Assembly (NCBI GenBank): GCA_003480165.1
Contig: QUIQ01000007.1
Location: 1 to 64,000, forward strand
From: Firmicutes bacterium AM41-11
GTDB lineage: Bacteria > Bacillota_I > Bacilli_A > Erysipelotrichales > Erysipelotrichaceae
Reading direction: 5' to 3'
DNA length: 64,000 bases
The position numbers were made by a program, and so were the translations under genes. Shown here in pieces: positions 26,085 to 34,067 of the stretch. Each line of letters opens with the position of its first letter. The first letter of the stretch is position 1. The notes beneath the pieces were generated by a model. The model was given only the letters and a program-made list of their open reading frames with translations, was not told where the DNA came from and searched no databases.

Positions 26085-26925
26085 CGTTAAAATCCTTGTC
26101 GGGCCATAGATCTTCAAATGGAACAAAAAGAACTTCTTCCCGGTTTTCAATTTTGGCAACTTTTTGCAGCACATTCATACTGGTGATTTTAAATGTATTT
26201 CCCTGGTATTGAATCTTGGAATTCAACTTTGGAAGACCTTCTCTTAAGCGGGTATATTCATCATTTTCAAAACGCAGACAGCACATCAACTTTCCACATT
26301 GTCCACTTAACTTAGAAATATTTAATGCCAATAACTGATTTTTCGCCATATTGATAGAAATCGTTTGGAAATCATTTAAGAAACGCGAACAACAAGTCTC
26401 CATACCACAATTTCCTAATCCACCAATCATCTTGGCTTTGTTACGTGGTCCTACCTGCCGTAATTCAATACGACAATGCAGGCGACTAGCAAGATCTTTC
26501 AACAATTGTCGGAAATCGACTCTTTGTTCTGCTACATAGGTAAAGATTACTTTAGCGCAGTCCAAGGTATATTCTCCATTGATCAAATGCATATCCAAAT
26601 TTAAATTTTCAATACATTCACGACAAATCTTAATTGCTTCTTCGGCTTTCTTTTCATTTTCCTTTTTTTGAATCTCATCGTATTTTGTAGCTAAACGAAT
26701 TACAGGTTTACATTCCCCTTTGATTTTTTCTTTGTCAAAAGGAACGCTGGCTTCACAAACTGTACCAAGTTCTTTTCCCCGAATCGTTTCAACTACAACC
26801 TTTTGACCCGCATGATATTGGGTATTTGAACCAAAACTATATTGTTTCGTAGAATTTTCAAATTGAATATAAACTAAATAATCATACTGTCTTTGAACAG
26901 TCTTTTCTTCTTTATCTCTTTTCAT
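26077..26925 (-). CDS. ricT: PSP1-domain protein RicT (YaaT)
   Basis: RicT is part of the Y-complex (RicA, RicF, RicT), which binds Fe-S clusters and assists RNase Y in Bacillus. The 282-residue protein shows the PSP1 domain with many conserved cysteines: GGLGNCGMETCCSRFL and SGQCGKLMCCLRFE (about residues 167-220). Its place between holB and rsmI in the tmk operon is the standard Firmicutes order. No yabA-like gene is present here. Confidence 0.95.
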   Translation of the reverse strand: MKRDKEEKTVQRQYDYLVYIQFENSTKQYSFGSNTQYHAGQKVVVETIRGKELGTVCEASVPFDKEKIKGECKPVIRLATKYDEIQKKENEKKAEEAIKICRECIENLNLDMHLINGEYTLDCAKVIFTYVAEQRVDFRQLLKDLASRLHCRIELRQVGPRNKAKMIGGLGNCGMETCCSRFLNDFQTISINMAKNQLLALNISKLSGQCGKLMCCLRFENDEYTRLREGLPKLNSKIQYQGNTFKITSMNVLQKVAKIENREEVLFVPFEDLWPDKDFNDD

Positions 26926-27910
26926 CTAAAACAACCTTTCGTATTTGGGTATATAACTTATCTAAAAATAACGCTAAATCAACCGGAGCTCGCAATATAT
27001 CAAAAGCTTCAACCAGAATCCTTTGTAGGGATACTTCGGTTTCAAAAGCAATCGGTAACTTATGATTCTTTATCCGATATAATAACCATTCCATCCATAG
27101 ACGGATCCATTTTTTATCCATCAACGTGCTTTTCGGAATAAAGATTTTGGTCTGCATGCGACTAATTTCGGCATAGCTATCCCAATTTCTTGAATAATCG
27201 ATTGCCGCTTGTTTAATAATGGGAAAAGCTTCCTGGTCAATCAATTCTTTCGCCTGGGCTAAAGTATAGCCACTTTCTACGAACATTTCTGCACTATCCC
27301 TATCTGTCACTTCCGTTAAAGCTTGAATCATACTCGCTTTAGAAGGCGGTCGAAATATCACCGTCTGACAACGAGATTGGATTGTCGGCAATATCATATT
27401 CTTATCATCCGCAATCAAAATACCATAGATACCCGGTTGCGGTTCTTCCAAAAATTTCAACAAACTATTTGAAGCTTCTTGGGTTGCCTGGTCATAATCT
27501 TCCAAGATATACACACGGGCATTGGCCTTTTCTGCCGAAGTTGCTTCAAAGAACGCTTGTAGATTGACAATATCTTGTTTCTTTAATCGTTCCGTTTTCT
27601 TGGCCTTGGTATGAGTGAAGGTCGTATTCTTTTCTGGAATGGTTCCAATCGCATGTTTCCAAAAGAAATCCAAAGATTCTTCTTGTTCCACCCGTTTACA
27701 TTGATCACATTGCCCACACGCAAAACCATCGGCATCGGGATGTTGGCACATCATACTTTGTGCCAGTAAAAGTGCCGTCTCGGCTTTTGGTGATCCTTTA
27801 GGTCCGGTAAATAAATACGCATGCGCTAAACGTTTATTCTTTAAAGCATTGGATAAGGTATGATAAACAATCGGCTGTTCTTGCCGCAAAATTTCTTTAT
27901 TCATAGGCAT
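26912..27910 (-). CDS. holB: DNA polymerase III delta' subunit
   Basis: A clamp-loader subunit, about 332 residues. The N-terminal AAA+ domain has LAHAYLFTGPKGSPKAETA; the Walker A Gly-Lys-Thr is replaced, which is usual for non-hydrolysing delta'. A four-cysteine zinc module (CQHPDADGFACGQCDQCK) and ILEDYDQATQEASNSLLKFLEEP with TIQSRCQ follow. I choose ATG at 27910, six bases after AAAGG; another in-frame ATG lies two codons later. It overlaps the tmk end and the ricT start. Confidence 0.95.
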   Translation of the reverse strand: MPMNKEILRQEQPIVYHTLSNALKNKRLAHAYLFTGPKGSPKAETALLLAQSMMCQHPDADGFACGQCDQCKRVEQEESLDFFWKHAIGTIPEKNTTFTHTKAKKTERLKKQDIVNLQAFFEATSAEKANARVYILEDYDQATQEASNSLLKFLEEPQPGIYGILIADDKNMILPTIQSRCQTVIFRPPSKASMIQALTEVTDRDSAEMFVESGYTLAQAKELIDQEAFPIIKQAAIDYSRNWDSYAEISRMQTKIFIPKSTLMDKKWIRLWMEWLLYRIKNHKLPIAFETEVSLQRILVEAFDILRAPVDLALFLDKLYTQIRKVVLDEKR

Positions 27911-28529
27911 GCACAACCTTTAATATTTCTTGAAGGCTTTGATCGACAACGGTTTGCACGTCCGCCTCTGCATCAATAACTGTAATTCGTTCCGGATAGT
28001 CTTGGCATAAAGTCTGGTATCCTTTACGAACCCGGGCATGAAAAGCACTCGCTTCTAAATCCAAACGGTTCTTATCCCCACGCAGATCCATGCGCTTCTT
28101 TCCCGTTTCTACCGAAACCGATAAGAAAAGCGTTTTATCTGGCATATGGCCATCAATCGCAAATTGATTGATATCCCAAATTTCTGGAGCACCAATCTGA
28201 CGCGCATAACCCTGGTAGGCTAGACTTGAATCAATAAATCGATCACACAAAACAATTTTATTGGCATTTAAAGCAGGCAATACTACTTCCACTAAATGTT
28301 GACGCCGACTGGCCGCATACAACAATGCTTCGGTACGAGCATCCATTTCCGTATTCTCTACATCTAATAGAACTTGTCGAATCGCTTCCGCAATACGAGA
28401 TCCTCCGGGTTCTCTAGTATAAAGTACAGAATATCCCATTTCGCTTAATCTTTTTTCTACGGCCTTACAGACAGTTGTCTTTCCGGCTCCATCATTGCCT
28501 TCAAATGTAATAAAAACGCCTTGTTTCAT
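27897..28529 (-). CDS. tmk: Thymidylate kinase
   Basis: Phosphorylates dTMP to dTDP. The 210-residue protein has the P-loop FEGNDGAGKTT (about residues 7-17), TREPGGS, the DR motif in LCDRFIDSSLAYQG, and PDKTLFL before the lid. GGAGG is five bases before the ATG at 28529. It heads the tmk-holB-ricT-rsmI operon, driven by an extended -10 promoter. Confidence 0.97.
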   Translation of the reverse strand: MKQGVFITFEGNDGAGKTTVCKAVEKRLSEMGYSVLYTREPGGSRIAEAIRQVLLDVENTEMDARTEALLYAASRRQHLVEVVLPALNANKIVLCDRFIDSSLAYQGYARQIGAPEIWDINQFAIDGHMPDKTLFLSVSVETGKKRMDLRGDKNRLDLEASAFHARVRKGYQTLCQDYPERITVIDAEADVQTVVDQSLQEILKVVHAYE

Positions 28530-28549
28530 AGTATCCTCCAATTCACAGT

Positions 28550-28558
28550 ATTATACCA
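28550..28558 (-). promoter_or_regulatory. Extended -10 promoter of the tmk operon
   Basis: TGGTATAAT on the minus strand, about 20 bases before the tmk start codon. An imperfect hairpin-forming element (CTTGTCT / AGACAAG) lies upstream near 28573-28590. Confidence 0.65.
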
Positions 28559-28633
28559 AAAGATGCCAGTCTTGTCTGTAAAGACAAGGTGAAAAAAACT
28601 TCGAACGCCTTTTTCATTCACTCTAAAACCAAT

Positions 28634-28661
28634 AAAAAAGATTGAGAAATTCTCAATCTTT
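28634..28661 (-). terminator. Terminator of the AAA/DUF4143-type ATPase gene
   Basis: Perfect 11-bp stem AAAGATTGAGA / TCTCAATCTTT with a 3-base loop; U-run on the minus strand. It lies just beyond repeat copy A. Confidence 0.85.
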
Positions 28662-28670
28662 ATCACAAGT

Positions 28671-28709
28671 CATTGAATATTTTTTCCGTTTGAGTACATT
28701 TTATTCAAT
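28671..28709. repeat. 40-bp repeat, copy A (3' side of ATPase gene)
   Basis: Diverged copy of a 40-bp element that starts CATTGAATATTTTTTCCG and ends ACATTTTATTCAAT. It ends one base before the stop codon of the ATPase gene. It has the same orientation as copies B and C; its ends are partly complementary, so the RNA could form a short stem. Confidence 0.75.
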
Positions 28710-28710
28710 T

Positions 28711-29964
28711 TTAAAAATCCAAGCTGTTTTCATTCAATAAGAAATCGTATACACTCATCGTTACAATACCATCTTCATCATGCGATACTTTCATTACATC
28801 TTTCACTAAAATAATCTTCTTAAAAGAATCCTTTACATTCACTAAAGAAGCTTTTTCTTGTATACGTTTCTGTTCGGTTGGCATAGAAAAAGCTGACTGT
28901 ATATAGTAGCGATTACTTCCCAAATTCGCAATAAAATCGATCTCTAATTGTTTTTTGATTTCTTTTCCTCGTTCATCTCTTTCTCTTTTTTCAACCACAC
29001 CTACATCTACCGAATAGCCGCGACTCCTTAATTCGTTATAGATAATATTTTCCATCAAGTGCGTTTCTTCTACCTGCTTAAATCCCAGTCGAGCATTTCT
29101 TAAACCCACATCTTCAAAATAATACTTCAAAGGTGTACCAATATATTTTCGTCCTTTAACGTTATAGCGATACGCTTTATGAATGAGGAATGCATCTTCT
29201 AAATACGCTAAATACTGACGAATCGTATTCATACTAATGTTTGAGTGAATGGTGCTTTTAAAGGTTGCCTCTATCTTTGGGGGATTGGTTAAAGAACCAA
29301 CAGAAGAAGCTAACACATTCAATAAGTCATCCATCTCTTGAATTTTATCAATATGATAACGTTCGATAATATCTTTCAAATAGGTTTCCGTGAATAGATT
29401 TGTCAAGTAATGGATTTTTTGTTCATCGGTTCGCATTGTCGCAACCAAAGGTAAGCCACCATACACAACATATTCCGACCATCCATGATAAACATCCCCT
29501 TCATATACTTGCATAAACTCTTTAAAAGTAAGTGGAAATACATGGATTTCATCGCCTCTGCCCCGAAATTGTGTCATTACATCTTTAGACAAAAACTTCG
29601 AATTGCTTCCTGTGACATATATATCTAGAGAATCATTATGCATCAAAGAATTTAGCACTTCTTCAAAGTCAGAAAGCATTTGGACTTCATCCATTAATAA
29701 ATAATACATTCCTTCTTCTTTTATACAGGAATGGATATATTCTAAAACAACATCTGGATCCCGGAATGCGCGATTTTCATATCGATCGAATTCTATGGAT
29801 ATAATATGAGATTGTGCAACACCTTGCGCAATTAATGTTTTTTTAAATAAGTTGAATAGTAAATAACTTTTACCTGATCTTCGCATACCGGTTATTACTT
29901 TAATCATTTTGTTATGCATTCGATTCAACAATAAGTCTATATATTGCGTTCTTTGTATTTCCAT
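28711..29964 (-). CDS. AAA-family ATP-binding protein with C-terminal DUF4143-like nuclease-fold domain
   Basis: A 417-residue protein. The P-loop is ITGMRRSGKSYLL (about residues 24-36), Walker B is YYLLMDEVQML, sensor-like YVTGSNSKFLS and FRGRGDEIHVFPLTFKEFM follow, then a winged-helix-like middle (SMNTIRQYLAYLEDAFLIH) and a C-terminal domain with QLEIDFIANLGSNRYYIQ, reminiscent of a nuclease fold (Glu-Asp...Gln). These ATPases are common, often in many copies and horizontally moved; function not known. Its promoter lies in an upstream copy of a 40-bp repeat, and another copy touches its 3' end. Confidence 0.85.
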   Translation of the reverse strand: MEIQRTQYIDLLLNRMHNKMIKVITGMRRSGKSYLLFNLFKKTLIAQGVAQSHIISIEFDRYENRAFRDPDVVLEYIHSCIKEEGMYYLLMDEVQMLSDFEEVLNSLMHNDSLDIYVTGSNSKFLSKDVMTQFRGRGDEIHVFPLTFKEFMQVYEGDVYHGWSEYVVYGGLPLVATMRTDEQKIHYLTNLFTETYLKDIIERYHIDKIQEMDDLLNVLASSVGSLTNPPKIEATFKSTIHSNISMNTIRQYLAYLEDAFLIHKAYRYNVKGRKYIGTPLKYYFEDVGLRNARLGFKQVEETHLMENIIYNELRSRGYSVDVGVVEKRERDERGKEIKKQLEIDFIANLGSNRYYIQSAFSMPTEQKRIQEKASLVNVKDSFKKIILVKDVMKVSHDEDGIVTMSVYDFLLNENSLDF

Positions 29965-29974
29965 ATCCTCACCT

Positions 29975-30014
29975 CATTGCATATTTTTTCCATTTGCGGA
30001 CATTTTGTTCAATG
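29975..30014. repeat. 40-bp repeat, copy B (5' leader of ATPase gene)
   Basis: Begins CATTGCATATTTTTTCCATT and ends ACATTTTGTTCAATG. It lies at the 5' end of the predicted ATPase transcript, since the extended -10 at 30017-30025 puts transcription start about at its edge. Confidence 0.85.
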
Positions 30015-30016
30015 AC

Positions 30017-30025
30017 ATTATAACA
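30017..30025 (-). promoter_or_regulatory. Extended -10 promoter of the ATPase gene
   Basis: TGTTATAAT on the minus strand between repeat copies B and C. Confidence 0.6.
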
Positions 30026-30049
30026 AGTCCTTCCTTTCGCAACAATTCT

Positions 30050-30089
30050 CATTGCATATTTTTTCCGTTTGCGGACATTTTATGCAATG
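30050..30089. repeat. 40-bp repeat, copy C
   Basis: Begins CATTGCATATTTTTTCCGTT and ends GCGGACATTTTATGCAATG. It is nearly identical to copy B, 75 bases away. The ends CATTGCAT and ATGCAATG form a perfect inverted repeat. It lies directly after the DUF3793 terminator. Confidence 0.85.
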
Positions 30090-30091
30090 AA

Positions 30092-30127
30092 CAAAAAAAC
30101 ACCAGAGTGGGTGATTTCTCTAGTGTT
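30092..30127 (-). terminator. Terminator of the flavodoxin / DUF3793 operon
   Basis: Minus-strand stem AACACTAGAG / CTCTGGTGTT followed by seven U residues, just after the DUF3793 stop. Confidence 0.85.
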
Positions 30128-30130
30128 TCT

Positions 30131-30712
30131 TTAGTGTGTAAGTTCATTGCATTTTTTAAGGATTTGAACAAATGTTTCACCCTGGTTCAAACAAGCTACA
30201 AATGTTTTGGTGCAACAATCATAGCGATAAAATACTTTTTGGAATTTCTTAACATTTCCATATACTTTCCAGTAACCAACTAACTTGCATTTTTTTTGAG
30301 GTGTGATAAATGCTTGGACATCTTGTAAAGGAAAACCAAGAAAGATTCCAATTTCATGAGGGAATTCAGATTGTTCATGGAGCCTTTGTTTAAGGCGCTG
30401 GAGAGCTTTGTCTACATCAAATACATCATATCCAAAATCCGAGAGGAATATTTGAATGGAAGGTTCTGATAAAATGTATTCTAATTTGTGTGCATTATAG
30501 ACATAAACCAAACAGCCCTCTTTATTTTCTTGTAAGACACATATATGGTACCCAAAAGGAGAACATTGTTTATCGAAGTAACACATACATTCTTCACTAT
30601 TGGGAATATCTTTCCGTAAGATGCGGAAAAGACTTCCCGTTTTCATTCGGCCAAAGGTACAAGCTCCATATTCAATCAATTGTTTTTGAAATAATTCGCC
30701 ATGATCTGGCAT
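30131..30712 (-). CDS. DUF3793-family protein
   Basis: A 193-residue protein that fits DUF3793: an N-terminal half with YGACTFGRMKTGSLFRI, a run of CxxYF / HICVLQ strand segments, the charged middle helix ALQRLKQRL and PHEIGIFLGFPLQDVQAFI near the centre, ending in a Cys-rich segment YDCCTKTFVACLNQG. The family is known mainly from gut and rumen Firmicutes and often lies beside a flavodoxin, as here (four bases after it). A role in iron or heme-linked redox has been supposed, but none is visible in the sequence. Confidence 0.75.
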   Translation of the reverse strand: MPDHGELFQKQLIEYGACTFGRMKTGSLFRILRKDIPNSEECMCYFDKQCSPFGYHICVLQENKEGCLVYVYNAHKLEYILSEPSIQIFLSDFGYDVFDVDKALQRLKQRLHEQSEFPHEIGIFLGFPLQDVQAFITPQKKCKLVGYWKVYGNVKKFQKVFYRYDCCTKTFVACLNQGETFVQILKKCNELTH

Positions 30713-30716
30713 GAGC

Positions 30717-31067
30717 CTAAATATTACATACAGCTTTAATCGCAGCTACATCTTCATCTGTCCCATCGTTTTCCATTTTGTATAAACAAGGTACATCATA
30801 AGTTTCAGAAATTTTATCTCCAGCTTGACAATAGGCATCTCCATAATCTTTCGATCCGGAACAAACTACGCCTTGAAGATTCATGGAATTAGCCATTAAG
30901 AATGTATCTACTTCCATTGGAATATCCCCGTAGCCATCGGTATAAGTGAATAAAATGTAATCTTCATCACAACTTTCGCTACCATCATCAATGCGCATAG
31001 CATCAATACCTAATTTTCCAATCAATGCTTCTACATTTCCTGTTCTAGACGCATATACATATTTCAT
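30717..31067 (-). CDS. Flavodoxin-like (NrdI-type fold) protein
   Basis: About 116 residues. The FMN phosphate loop is YASRTGNVEAL near the N terminus, and an ILFTYTDGYGDIP loop and VVCSGSKDYGDAYCQAGDKI follow, as in NrdI and short flavodoxins. No nrdE/nrdF genes are here, so I call it a flavodoxin. I start at 31067: AGGAGG is seven bases before that ATG, whereas the ATG at 31073 is too close. The promoter region carries two GTTAG-N6-CTAAC palindromes. Iron-limited flavodoxin induction is a plausible role. Confidence 0.8.
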   Translation of the reverse strand: MKYVYASRTGNVEALIGKLGIDAMRIDDGSESCDEDYILFTYTDGYGDIPMEVDTFLMANSMNLQGVVCSGSKDYGDAYCQAGDKISETYDVPCLYKMENDGTDEDVAAIKAVCNI

Positions 31068-31080
31068 ATTCATTCCTCCT

Positions 31081-31121
31081 GTTAGACTTGACTAACTGTC
31101 TATAAGTTAGCATAGTCTAAC
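31081..31121. promoter_or_regulatory. Twin operators GTTAG-N6-CTAAC upstream of the flavodoxin gene
   Basis: Two perfect inverted repeats, GTTAGACTTGACTAAC (31081-31096) and GTTAGCATAGTCTAAC (31106-31121), 25 bases centre to centre, between the promoter and the ribosome site. A -35-like TTGACA lies at 31127-31132 on the minus strand. The half-site resembles DtxR/IdeR-type metal repressor sites; this is only a resemblance. Confidence 0.65.
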
Positions 31122-31163
31122 TCGCCTGTCAACGAAAAGAATTCTTTTTTTGTTGCGATGCAG

Positions 31164-31169
31164 TATAAT
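31164..31169 (+). promoter_or_regulatory. -10 element of the asparaginase promoter
   Basis: TATAAT 24 bases before the asparaginase start codon. It lies within a 125-base divergent region shared with the flavodoxin gene. Confidence 0.6.
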
Positions 31170-31192
31170 GTTTGTATTTTGAGGACTATTTT

Positions 31193-32203
31193 ATGAAAAA
31201 GAAAATTTTAATTGTTTATACCGGTGGAACCATCGGAATGACACGCAGTGAAAATGGATACGTTCCCCAACTCGATTCTTTTATTGAACAACTCCATACC
31301 ATTCACGAATTAAAAGATGAAAAAATGCCAAAATGGGATTTCTATGCCATGGATCCCTTACTGGATTCTTCCAACATCTCCGTTGATGAATGGAATAAAA
31401 TTGGAGAAATTGTTGCCAAACATTATGCCAATTACGATGGCTTTGTGATCTTACATGGAACCGATACAATGGCCTATACAGCTTCTGCACTATCTTTTAT
31501 GTTAGAAAATTTAAACAAACCCGTTGTGTTTACAGGCTCGCAAATTCCCTTATGCGAAATTCGTAACGATGCCAGAGATAATTTAATTACCGCTTTAATG
31601 ATTGCTTCCAACAGCCACTTACATGAAGTCTGTTTATATTTTGGTGGCAAGTTACTTCGAGGAAATCGTTCCATCAAGTTTTCCGCAAATGATTTAATTG
31701 CCTTTATGTCCCCAAACTATCCAACCCTGGCTGATGTCGGCATTGATATCAATTACCATACCGCTGCTTTTATGCAGCCAAGTAAAGAGCCCTTTACCTT
31801 CCAGCGCTTAAAAAGAATTCCCATTGGCGTATTGAAAATCTTTCCTGGCATCCAATTCGATCTTTTTAAATCCCTACTCAGTCAACCTTTAAAAGGGATT
31901 GTGATTGAAACCTTTGGAGCCGGAAATATTCCCCAAGATGGCAAAGAATTATTACCCATGATTCAACGCGCCTTTGAGCAAGGAACCATTGTGACCGTCA
32001 CTTCTCAATGTGTACATGGTACGGTTAGTTTAGGAACCTATGAGGCAAGCAGTGGTTTAAAACAAGCTGGTGCAGTCAGTGGATATGACATCACAACCGA
32101 AGCTTGTGTCGCAAAATTATATTATCTTTTCTCGAAAGGCTATGATTCCAATAAAATCAAAGAACTCATGGAAACCGATTTACGCGGTGAATGCACCTTA
32201 TAA
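31193..32203 (+). CDS. ansA: L-asparaginase, type I (cytoplasmic)
   Basis: Hydrolyses asparagine to aspartate and ammonia. The 336-residue protein has the two threonine motifs: YTGGTIGMTRS (about residues 8-18) and LHGTDTMAYTASAL (about 87-100). Length and absence of a signal peptide fit type I. I start at 31193, seven bases after GAGGA; the open frame has seven more codons upstream that cover the -10 region. Bidirectional terminator after the stop. Confidence 0.95.
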   Translation: MKKKILIVYTGGTIGMTRSENGYVPQLDSFIEQLHTIHELKDEKMPKWDFYAMDPLLDSSNISVDEWNKIGEIVAKHYANYDGFVILHGTDTMAYTASALSFMLENLNKPVVFTGSQIPLCEIRNDARDNLITALMIASNSHLHEVCLYFGGKLLRGNRSIKFSANDLIAFMSPNYPTLADVGIDINYHTAAFMQPSKEPFTFQRLKRIPIGVLKIFPGIQFDLFKSLLSQPLKGIVIETFGAGNIPQDGKELLPMIQRAFEQGTIVTVTSQCVHGTVSLGTYEASSGLKQAGAVSGYDITTEACVAKLYYLFSKGYDSNKIKELMETDLRGECTL

Positions 32204-32240
32204 AAAACCCAATGAAAATTCATTCATTGGGTTTTTCTTT
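32203..32240. terminator. Bidirectional terminator between ansA and the XRE regulator gene
   Basis: 13-bp stem AAAAACCCAATGA / TCATTGGGTTTTT with T-runs on both strands. The ansA and XRE stops lie at its edges. Confidence 0.9.
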
Positions 32241-33207
32241 AAATATGCCGAATAAAGATTTTCAACAAGCCTTGAACCGCACCAAATAAAACACCCGCTA
32301 CAGGCCATATAACCCAGGTTCGATCCCAGCTGCCCGTCCAAAAACTCAAAGCCAAATACAAAGCTGTAATCAAACACCAATAAACACTGGAAAAAGCACT
32401 GGTTTTCTTACGCAATTGTTTTTCTTGATAGCTGTATTCGCCTTCTTGCAGCAATGTATCAAAGCTACCTTTTACTACACTGACCCGAATCATGCAGTTT
32501 ACCCCAACAGCTAGTATAGCCAAGAGGATTCCCACGGAAATACCAGCCATAGTATCCATACCATCTAATACACCTGCCAACAGTACCGGAATGGCAGAGA
32601 CAATACAAAGTACCACACCAATCGAAAAACTTCTAGAATAGGTTGGCATATACGCTGCTCTCTTATATCGAATCATTTCTTTAACGCTATTTTCGATCCG
32701 AAAATTCTCTTGTTCCAAGTATTCCATTGGTTTTGTATACATGCCATTACTCACAAACATATATACGGCAATAGAAACTAATACAAGAATCGCAATGATT
32801 CCGATTCCAGCCGCACCATCTTGCGATAAACCATGGTTCTCATCTGCCAAAGTACTTAGTACAATCAATAAAATCGGACTTAAGATACATAAACTTGTGG
32901 CATTGGCTACCAGTGTGGAGCTCTTTTCTTTTAGCGATAAGAATTCTTTCACATCATCCATAGTAACCAAACGGATACTTTCTCTTCCTTCCTGGTCAGC
33001 ATCCGATTCCGCTTCATCTTTTAACAAATAATCCGTACTTACACCAAATACATCCGATAATTGAAGAATCCGTTGCAGATCCGGTGTAGATCCAGCACTT
33101 TCCCATTTAGAAACAGCTTGTCTAGAGACACCTAATTGATTAGCTAGTTCTTCTTGGGACCAACCTTTCTTCTTTCTTTCTGCCATAATTTTATCTGCTA
33201 AATTCAT
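32239..33207 (-). CDS. XRE-family regulator with membrane domain
   Basis: A 322-residue protein. Residues 5-62 are a Cro/CI helix-turn-helix (IMAERKKKGWSQEELANQLG then VSRQAVSKWESAGSTPDL, ending DYLL). A charged linker and several hydrophobic segments follow (for example ILIVLSTLAD, IIAILVLVSIAVYMFV, SIGVVLCIVSAIPVLLAGV, ISVGILLAILAVGV, and two at the C terminus). This is a common Firmicutes architecture of membrane-bound HTH proteins with unknown signals. The promoter probably uses TATACT about 25 bases before the ATG. Next to a CPBP protease gene on the same strand. Confidence 0.85.
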   Translation of the reverse strand: MNLADKIMAERKKKGWSQEELANQLGVSRQAVSKWESAGSTPDLQRILQLSDVFGVSTDYLLKDEAESDADQEGRESIRLVTMDDVKEFLSLKEKSSTLVANATSLCILSPILLIVLSTLADENHGLSQDGAAGIGIIAILVLVSIAVYMFVSNGMYTKPMEYLEQENFRIENSVKEMIRYKRAAYMPTYSRSFSIGVVLCIVSAIPVLLAGVLDGMDTMAGISVGILLAILAVGVNCMIRVSVVKGSFDTLLQEGEYSYQEKQLRKKTSAFSSVYWCLITALYLALSFWTGSWDRTWVIWPVAGVLFGAVQGLLKIFIRHI

Positions 33208-33301
33208 TGTTTTTTCCTCTCATTCTTTACCCAAAGTATACGTTCTGCAGCCATTACTCACTACCATTTCAAGCTGTAATTCTGTCAACCAGTGGTTGCA
33301 T

Positions 33302-33982
33302 TCACGCTTTTTCTTCCAAAAAAGGTACAATACTTGAAAAACCAAGGAATAAATACACCAATAAGATGATTGCCCCAGCCCAAGCCGGATAACTGTTTTG
33401 ATTTGAAAATAAAAAGAGAATCGTTGCCCAATCCGCTATCGCATGAACCAAAGCCACAAATAAGATGTTTTTGGTTTCTACATATAAACTGCCCATATAC
33501 AGTCCAAAACCAATGCTCCAAAAAATCCGCATCAATACAAGTATCGGTACTTGTCCAAAAATCGAAGGTATATGAAAAAGACCATACAATAGCGATGATA
33601 AAACAATCGCAAAAAAGGGTCGTTTTGACCAGCGTAAAAAAGCTTCTAATAGTAAACCCCGGCACATCAATTCTTCAACACATCCCACAAGAAAATAATA
33701 GAAGAAACCATCTCGCCATATCTCTATACCACTAGGTCGCAAAGTAAAAGGATATAATGCGATAAATAAAGTAATAAAAGGAATGCCAAAAACCAATAAA
33801 ATAGAAACCCAATGTTCTTTTAATGCACTTTTAAAATTCTTCCAAGTATAGGTATAACCACAAATAAAATGCGCAAATAAAAAACTAAAGAGCAGTAAAA
33901 CCAACATAGTTTTTCCCTGAATATGCAAAGTTGCCAGAACAAAGGCTCCTATACATGCCAAAACATTCCTAAGATCTTTCAT
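33302..33982 (-). CDS. CPBP-family intramembrane metalloprotease (CAAX/Abi type)
   Basis: A 226-residue multi-spanning protein with the three CPBP motifs: EELMCRGLL (motif 1, EExxxR, about residue 117), YGLFHIPS (motif 2, FxxxH) and a C-terminal HAIADW (motif 3). About seven hydrophobic stretches. Such proteins are often involved in bacteriocin self-immunity; no bacteriocin gene is visible nearby. The start at 33982 has AGGA at seven bases; an extended -10-like TGATAGGAT six bases before the ATG leaves open whether the mRNA is leaderless. Confidence 0.85.
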   Translation of the reverse strand: MKDLRNVLACIGAFVLATLHIQGKTMLVLLLFSFLFAHFICGYTYTWKNFKSALKEHWVSILLVFGIPFITLFIALYPFTLRPSGIEIWRDGFFYYFLVGCVEELMCRGLLLEAFLRWSKRPFFAIVLSSLLYGLFHIPSIFGQVPILVLMRIFWSIGFGLYMGSLYVETKNILFVALVHAIADWATILFLFSNQNSYPAWAGAIILLVYLFLGFSSIVPFLEEKA

Positions 33983-34013
33983 AAACTCATCCTATCACAT
34001 GGACGTCAAATAT

Positions 34014-34042
34014 TTGTAAGGTTTCTTTTTTCGTACTATAAT
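34014..34042 (+). promoter_or_regulatory. Promoter of yggS
   Basis: TTGTAA (34014-34019) and TATAAT (34037-34042) with a 17-base spacer, 25 bases before the ATG. Confidence 0.75.
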
Positions 34043-34067
34043 TTTCAAAAAAACAGGAGGAATCATC

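Noticed and set aside
29909..30283. Plus-strand ORF of 124 residues with a repeated peptide HCIFFPFADIL
   Set aside because: The repetition comes from the 40-bp DNA repeats; the ORF is antisense to the ATPase start and the DUF3793 end and has no ribosome site.
33286..33298. Palindrome CAACCAGTGGTTG near the XRE promoter
   Set aside because: It is single, short and partly within the CPBP gene end region; an operator role cannot be separated from chance.
33980..34010. CPBP gene as another leaderless mRNA
   Set aside because: TGA-TAGGAT lies six bases before the ATG, but AGGA at seven bases also works as a ribosome site, so the case is ambiguous and I kept it out of the main list.
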